Made by a program: the position numbers and the translations under genes | Origin: Metridium senile | Taxonomy: Eukaryota > Cnidaria > Anthozoa > Actiniaria > Metridiidae | DNA length: 64,000 nt | Assembly (NCBI GenBank): GCA_949775045.1 | Contig: OX459097.1 | Coordinates: 6,651,685-6,715,684 of the forward strand | Direction of reading: 5' to 3' | Notes under the pieces: generated by a model | What the model was told of the DNA's origin: nothing | The model's input: the letters and a program-made list of their open reading frames with translations, nothing else | The model's database searches: none | Shown here: positions 59,446-64,000 of the stretch, piece by piece | Layout of the letters: every line of letters starts with the position of its first letter | How positions within the stretch are numbered: the first letter of the stretch is position 1

Positions 59446-61084
59446 GTCATCATCATCATAATCATCATCGACACCATCATCATATTAGCAGCAGCAGCAC
59501 TATCAGCATCATCAGAGTCAGAGTCATTACAACATTGTCATTATCATCAGTCATCATCATCATCACCATCACCATCATCATAGTCATCATCATCATCATC
59601 ATTGTAACGTACAACCTTTATATATCAACTAATATATCCCGTGATTGTTTTCAAGGTCGCACTATCCTTCTATCCACTCACTTCATGGAGGAAGCCGACA
59701 TCCTCGGTGATCGTATTGCCATTATGTCCAGCGGTAAACTACGGTGTGTTGGATCACCGCTGTTTCTCAAGAGTCGGTTTGGTGAAGGCTACAGTCTTAC
59801 CCTTGTACGTAAAAAGGATAGATCACCGAAAGGATCGACCAGTGATCTTGAGTCAGTTGATATTCGTAGTCCAAGTTCTTCAACACTCTCGATTGAATCA
59901 AGTGAGTTTAGCTTTTATATCTATTTCAAAACGGTCGTCCATCGATAGTGGGTCATCCGAAGGGGGAGGGATTATGGGTAAGCACATATTTCAAAATGGT
60001 CGTCCATCGACAGTGGGTCATCCCAAGGGATTATGGGTAAACACATATTTCAAAAAGGTTGTCCATGGTAATAGATCATTCTAAGAGGGAAAGGAATTAT
60101 GGGTAAACACCTATTTCAAAATGGTCGTCCATCGACAGTGGGTCATCCCAAAGGATTATGGGTAAACACATATTTCAAAAAGGTTGTCCATCGACAGTGG
60201 GTCATTCTAAGAGGGAAAGGAATTGTGGGTAAACACCTATTTCAAAAAGGTTGAAAAACGTCCAACCAGGAGAATAAAGAAAAGTATTCTGTACTTTTTC
60301 ATAACCATAATGCTTTCTGTTTTGTTTGAATTACAATAGCTATACCTCAACCTTACCCCACCCCCCACCCCCCACACAACGCACCCCCCACCCCCTCCCA
60401 CCAAAAAAAAGAACAGAAGGTATTATGATTATTGTGAAAGTAGAGAGTACAAATATTATAAACATATTGAGAAATTATATGCTTATATTAAATATATTAT
60501 ATAACCTATCTGTTGTTTCAGATACGCTCTCTCCAGTAATTTTTGACATGCAAGAGGAGAAAGTCAAAACTTTCATTACATCACATATTCCTGCTGCACA
60601 AATACAGAACAAAACACAGCAAGAATTCACGTTTATTTTGCCTGACAACTCCGTCAAAAAAGGAGCATTTGAAAAACTCTTCTCAGACCTGGAAGCAAAC
60701 ATGGACTCCCTCGGGATTGACAGCTACGGGGTTACAGATACATCTCTAGAAGAGGTAAAATGTCATTATAGAAAAAATATTTAAAAAATAGAATTACATC
60801 TTTAGCAAAATAGACTGTCCCATATTGATTTTTTAACTCTTCTTCCTTAACCCTTTGCTTTGGTCTTGAAATTTCCTTCCATTGTTCTTGGGGTAGTCGT
60901 GGTGTCCCATTTATTTTGCAATTGATTGTAGATTGATTGATTGTAGCAGCGATTTATACGCAGCAGTATTTTCATTTACAAACGCAATGTGTTAAGGTTT
61001 TTTATTTCGTTTTCAGGTGTTTTTAAAAGTAACGGACAAGACAGAAAAGGAAAACGGTAGGTGAAGAACAAAAGTTTGTTGTCC

Positions 61085-61151
<67 letters not shown>

Positions 61152-63799
61152 GGATGCAGCTAGAAATGTTATTTTTAAAAGACGCTTTGTTGCTATAAAT
61201 GTTGTAGTGAAGTTGTTGTTGTGAATGCAGCTAGAAATGTTATTTTTGGAAGTAAATGTAGAGGTAGTTTGATGTGTAGTTGTGCTTCTTATGGTAAAAT
61301 AGGAATAAACTTGCCTACGTTGTAATTTAAAGCAGTTGCTTTCCTCTATTTACACTTTTTCCGAGAAATGTCATCACTAGTCATCCTACAAGGTAGTGGC
61401 GCAAAGGATCATGGGTCAGTTCAGATACTAAATGTGCACTTTGGCAAGCCTTTCTTGCGTCCTATAAGTTAAAATAGTCATTTCTCAATACTACATTGTC
61501 AAGTGTAGCGATGTGCATTCTAGTAAGGTATATATAGGTTACCCATAGTCCCCTGCGTTACTAGCTTGTAGGCGTTTCAATTCACGGGTGACAAAGTTTC
61601 TCGGTATAAGTTCTTACTGACATCTGAACCAGTTGTATTTTTATATTTAAATATTCCTCAGAAGATAGCATAACAAGTCAAGATTCTCTTAATATCACTA
61701 TTGGATCCAATGGTGATCAAAGCCTAGAACTAAACACTGTAACTTTCACAAGAAACCAAGACAGTGAACAACTACTGCCACAAGTACGAACAATAAATCA
61801 CAATGGAACACAGTACAGTAAGTACAATAAACAAAAAGATGAATCAGTATATAAATAAATAGTATAATATAGTTGAGGCGCTGTTACTCTGTGTATTTTC
61901 TTCAGCAACTTGTCTCGAAGTGCCGTTGCGACAGTTGCAGTAGGGGTGATACACCGTGCAATGGCGTTGCAAGTTGCTGAGTACCAATGTGAAAAGTGGA
62001 ACTGAACTCTACTTTGTGCAAGCTGTCTACAAACAAAAAGATGAATAAATATATAAAGAGTTGATGCATCAAATCGTTAAATAAATAGTTACAATTACAT
62101 TGTCTTCAGCATATTGTCTCGAAATGCCGTTGCAACGTTGGCAAAGGGCAGGTTGTTGATTTCCGTTACAAAAAGAACTGAACTCAACTTTGCTGTCTCC
62201 AACGAAAACAATTGCGCTCTTTTGTACTGTGCAATTCTTCAGCAACAAGTGCTGTTGCTGTCTGAGGGCTGGTACACCGTACAATGGCGTTGCAAGCTTC
62301 TGATTTCCGTTGCAAAAAGAATTGAACTGAACTTTAATTTGTGCAATTCTGTCTCCAACGAAAACAATTCTTCAGCAACTTGTGTCGCAATGCCGTAGCA
62401 ACACAAATTGCTGGAGTGATGGAGTGATGGAGTGAATGGGATGATACACCGTGCAATGACGTTTCAAGTTGCTGAGTATTATTGTGAAAAGTAGAAGTAG
62501 AACTGAACTCTACTTCGTGCAAAGCTGTCTACAACAAAAGAAAATTGCGAGACAGCCTCTGATACACTGTTCAATTCTTCAGCAACTTGTGTCGCAATGC
62601 CATTGCTAGATAATTCGCTGACAAAATTGCAGTGTTTGCGCTCTTGGTGTTAGTACAATGTCAAGAATAATAAATAAAGGTTATTTTTGACGAATTATCA
62701 AATGAATAGACTAATTCCGCCATTTTGTTTTTCAGATCCCAGTAATGCACCTCGGGGCGTGGGGAGTTACACCCTAACAGGTTCAGCACTAAAATGGCAA
62801 CAGTTCTATGCTCTTCTATTAAAACGATTCCACCATGCTCGTCGTAACTTCAAAGGTGTTATATCACAGATCCTTCTACCAGCGATATTTATTAGCATTG
62901 CAATGACTATGGCATTATCTTTGCCTCCCCTCCCGGACCTACCTTCGCTACAGCTCTCCCCGTCAATGTTTCCCCGTGATAACTTTATTCCGTTTGGAAA
63001 CGAGGCTAAAGGGACGAATAGACTAGCTCAAAGGCTAGAGAGGACATTAACTCTACCGTCAGGTGTTGGTGCAACGTGCTGTCTTCAATCGACAAACTTT
63101 TTTCAACCCAACAACACTCGACTATCGAAGGAACAATTGGCACGACTTTTCGATAAATCGTGTCGAGATTCGATAGATGACGTCTCCAGCGTCTATCTCA
63201 AACCTAACATTGCGAAGTTTAGTTATATATATTCTAACGGCTCGATGGATTCATCAGAGTCAGTGACACACAAGGATACAGGGCGTGGCTGTCGATGTTC
63301 AGCTAATGGCACGTGGTATATATGTCAGCAGGGTGCGGCAGGGAAACGCCCTGGGGAGTTAAGGACCATTACATTAGATACCTTACAGAATGTTACTGGT
63401 AGAAATATGTCCAAGTATTTACTGTACACGACACAGACATTTAGAGAACACAGGTACGTTACGACTACAACGATGACGATGATGATGTAATATCGAGATA
63501 ATGATAATGGCAATAGTGATTGTAATTATGATGATTATAATGCTGATAATGATGGCTTTGATGATGTTGATGACAATAATAGTGGTGATGGTAATGATAA
63601 CAATAATATGATGATGATGACGATGATCATGGTGGTGATAATGATGACTAGTGTTGTAAATACTTCATTATAACGATGTTTTTTTCTATCCAGGTATGGA
63701 GGGCTATCGTTTGGTAACGTGGTCAAATTTGTTCCTAAGAACTTCAACGACATACCTTCCGTTCCTGTAAGACGACTTGCTGTCAGGGAAGTGGTCAAG
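44730..63799 (+). CDS. ABCA2: ABCA2-type ABC transporter, 5' two-thirds
   Basis: Twenty-four exons in phase, 1,641 codons: 44730-44795, 44865-44958, 46026-46137, 46933-47078, 47736-47854, 48606-48797, 49409-49489, 49882-49983, 50512-50574, 51148-51489, 52419-52845, 54143-54425, 55248-55470, 56344-56679, 56990-57310, 57738-57976, 58520-58600, 58985-59181, 59656-59901, 60522-60754, 61017-61056, 61662-61817, 62736-63453, 63694-63799. The first membrane helix is at 23-44, followed by a large luminal loop (to about 700) and the membrane cluster of exons 13-15. NBD1 has Walker A GHNGAGKT (995-1002), signature LSGGM (1094-1098), Walker B VILDEP (Asp1118, Glu1119) and the switch His1150. [20 protein letters not shown] and GRNMSKYLL favour ABCA2 over ABCA1/4/7. 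ABCA2 handles lipids and sterols in late endosomes. The second half, including NBD2, lies beyond the edge. Confidence 0.95.
47246..47381. repeat. Fold-back element in ABCA2 intron 4
   Basis: GTTATATGCAAATG and CAATGGATTCAAG are repeated in reverse as CTTGAATCCATTG and CATTTGCATATAAC. About 135 bp; probably a MITE. Confidence 0.65.
47998..48146. repeat. Fold-back element with AGCCTRATTTTCAGAGC ends
   Basis: About 45 bp (TGGGTCCTACGCTATCACTT...) form a near-perfect inverted repeat around a 55-bp loop. Non-coding, ABCA2 intron 5. Confidence 0.75.
49031..49286. mobile_element. Fold-back MITE with CACCTATTTCAAT ends, third family
   Basis: The arms CACCTATTTCAATTAATGTT, TCCATCTGGAATGGTTGATC and CAATAGGAATTGTGG recur inverted at the right end. 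TA precedes the left end. The terminal bases again match the CACCTA group, with an unrelated interior. Confidence 0.75.
49490..49705 (+). repeat. GTAA tetranucleotide array starting at a splice donor
   Basis: The exon 7 donor (AAG|GTAAGT) is the first unit of about 200 bp of imperfect (GTAA)n. GTAAGT, the ideal 5' splice-site core, recurs many times. Confidence 0.9.
50215..50412 (+). repeat. 20-bp minisatellite in ABCA2 intron 8
   Basis: About ten units of ACATTTAGAATGTCACACA with point variants. Head-to-tail without spacers. Confidence 0.85.
51066..51120 (+). repeat. Partial duplicate of the ABCA2 exon 10 start
   Basis: About 50 bp covering TTTTTAAG plus the first exonic bases repeat 71 bp upstream of the true exon 10 start. 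The copy has a 4-base insertion and reaches an in-frame TAG (51104-51106). Confidence 0.9.
51621..51837. mobile_element. Fold-back MITE, CAGGTTCCC family, copy 3
   Basis: Same palindrome as 10678-10874 and 12309-12519 with more substitutions. Located in ABCA2 intron 10. Confidence 0.85.
52170..52311. repeat. Fold-back element with TTGCAACCATTCCCAGG arms
   Basis: About 40 bp (GGTTGCAACCATTCCCAGGG..GAGTGAACTGAAC) mirrored at 52275-52310, with a second inner pair around CCACCAGTATGGC/CACTGGTGG. ABCA2 intron 10. Confidence 0.7.
52877..53802. mobile_element. TTAA-target non-autonomous DNA transposon (926 bp)
   Basis: Short imperfect inverted ends (GGTAGTTCGGG and inverse of CCCAAACTACC) sit inside TTAA duplications at 52873-52876 and 53803-53806. 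The interior is AT-rich, without a transposase. It begins 31 bp after the ABCA2 exon 11 donor. Confidence 0.65.
53808..53895 (-). repeat. Copy of the CAGCAACTTGTGTCGCAATG repeat
   Basis: TTGCCATTGCGACACAAGTTGCTGAA is the reverse complement of the unit that forms the array at 61895-62640. Confidence 0.6.
53896..54013 (+). repeat. CATCCT and CGT trinucleotide microsatellites
   Basis: (CATCATCCTCATCCT)n followed by about 15 perfect CGT units just upstream of the exon 12 acceptor. The His/Arg runs across it are not protein. Confidence 0.9.
54741..55004. mobile_element. Fold-back MITE with ACACTGCAAAAA ends
   Basis: Ends ACACTGCAAAAA and TTTTTTGCAGTGT. The arms share GTAGATACACCTCACTATAT, CATGCATTCAGGAT and CACTTTATAGTGAG. 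About 264 bp in ABCA2 intron 12. Confidence 0.8.
55478..56265 (+). repeat. Giant TTCTG / TTCTC pentanucleotide array in ABCA2 intron 13
   Basis: About 75 uninterrupted TTCTG units (to 55857), then about 180 bp of TTCTG with variants, then about 220 bp of TTCTC (56045-56265). It begins 8 bp inside the intron after exon 13 and ends 78 bp before exon 14. Long open frames across it (repeating Cys-Ser-Val-Leu-Phe) are artefacts. Confidence 0.98.
56726..56909. repeat. Fold-back element with CGTTCACACAGTTGAGAAGA arms
   Basis: GTTCACACAGTTGAGAAGAACG is mirrored by CGTTCTTCTCAACCGTGTGAA, with inner ATTTTGATMRAAATATGCAA pairs. ABCA2 intron 14. Confidence 0.7.
57565..57705 (+). repeat. Two tandem LINE-like 3' tails
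   Basis: TTGTAAAGCGCATTGAAAC...GTGCCATATAAGAAC and TTGTAAAGTGCATTGAGAT...CGCTATATAAGCATC are two copies of the tail seen in the SINE at 37785-38195. They end about 30 bp before ABCA2 exon 16. Confidence 0.7.
57985..58480 (+). repeat. ATC/GTC microsatellites in ABCA2 intron 16
   Basis: Several imperfect CATCAT and CGTCGT runs, two copies of a larger block (CAACATCATAGTCTTCGTAG-like), and a CTTACTTAC run near 58306-58332. Confidence 0.85.
59151..59266 (+). repeat. 58-bp tandem duplication over the exon 18 donor
   Basis: ATATGGGACTTGTTGATTAA... occurs twice back to back (59151-59208 and 59209-59266) with no difference seen. Each copy holds the last 31 exonic bases and the GTAAAATGG donor. The first donor (59182) gives the conserved protein. 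Confidence 0.95.
59285..59610 (+). repeat. ATC microsatellite in ABCA2 intron 18
   Basis: About 300 bp of imperfect (ATC)n between exons 18 and 19. Confidence 0.9.
59924..60250 (+). repeat. Minisatellite of about 60 bp in ABCA2 intron 19
   Basis: Five units containing ATTTCAAAATGGTCGTCCAT, CGACAGTGGGTCAT and GGATTATGGGTAAACAC. The spacing varies with the GAGGGAAAGG insertion. Confidence 0.85.
61084..61151 (+). repeat. TTG trinucleotide microsatellite
   Basis: About 22 uninterrupted TTG units just after ABCA2 exon 21, followed by an imperfect duplicate of the GATGCAGCTAGAAATGTTATTTTT block at 61154 and 61227. Confidence 0.9.
61895..62640. repeat. Array of palindrome-containing repeats in ABCA2 intron 22
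   Basis: Four to five diverged units of 150-190 bp. Each has TTCTTCAGCAACTTGTGTCG plus CAATGCCGTTGC, and most also have the inverse GCAATGGCGTTGCAAGTTGC, so each can fold back. CTGAACTCTACTTTGTGC recurs between them. Probably an amplified MITE. Confidence 0.7.
63500..63660 (+). repeat. GAT microsatellite in ABCA2 intron 23
   Basis: Imperfect GATGATAATGATG runs between exons 23 and 24. Confidence 0.85.
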
Positions 63800-64000
63800 G
63801 TACGATAGTCAGCTGTATTTTGTACCCTTTATAAAGTTATTTGTCATTTTTCATCTTCAACGTTACCAATATAATTGTCACAACCGTCATCATCATCATC
63901 ATCCATCAACATCATCATTATAATCATTATTATTACTATCATCATCATCACCATGATCATCATCGATCATCACCTATACTATACCACCATCATCATCGTC
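63800..64000 (+). other. Start of ABCA2 intron 24, ATC-rich, window edge
   Basis: The donor GTACGA follows exon 24. The rest is intron with an ATC microsatellite (from about 63887) running off the edge. The next ABCA2 exons are outside the window. Confidence 0.8.

Noticed and set aside
57738..63799. ABCA2 as a pseudogene because several introns contain duplicated exon parts
   Set aside because: All 24 exons keep phase and the NBD1 motifs are intact; the duplications can be skipped by using the outer splice sites.

Overview
The window is nuclear DNA of an invertebrate animal. It is AT-rich, its genes have many introns, and introns and spacers are full of small transposons and microsatellites. 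The splice sites I placed follow GT-AG, and exon phases join without a frameshift in all five spliced genes. The proteins are bilaterian- or vertebrate-like, but the phylum cannot be fixed from sequence alone.

Layout. 1-4505: a degenerate tandem array hit by three nested transposons. 4506-7871 (-): one long exon for a TPR-CHAT protein (14 TPRs plus a caspase-like CHAT domain). 9721-17814 (+): RPAP2, 14 exons. 19983-20828 (-): ZDHHC24-like palmitoyltransferase, one exon. 21536-23090 (-): tyrosylprotein sulfotransferase, two exons. 24424-32801 (-): SAPCD2-like gene, six exons, with a complete Ty3/gypsy element (25324-29883, identical LTRs, 5-bp target duplication) in its fourth intron. 34251-44288 (-): GTF2H4 (TFIIH p52), 16 exons. 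44730 to beyond the right edge (+): ABCA2-type transporter, 24 exons seen, about 1,641 codons.

The genes do not form a pathway. RPAP2 and GTF2H4 act on RNA polymerase II transcription, ZDHHC24 and TPST modify proteins in the secretory system, SAPCD2 is a polarity/spindle adaptor, and ABCA2 is a lipid transporter. GTF2H4 and ABCA2 start head to head 441 bp apart and probably share a promoter. In humans GTF2H4 and SAPCD1 lie at 6p21.33, ABCA2 and SAPCD2 at 9q34.3, and RPAP2 and ABCA4 at 1p22.1. These are regions of the MHC paralogon, so the window looks like a fragment of the ancestral ('proto-MHC') linkage group.

I found no new multi-gene system. The most unusual features are the TPR-CHAT gene and its duplicated flank, the fresh retrotransposon, fold-back elements that supply poly(A) signals, and micro-duplications at ABCA2 splice sites.
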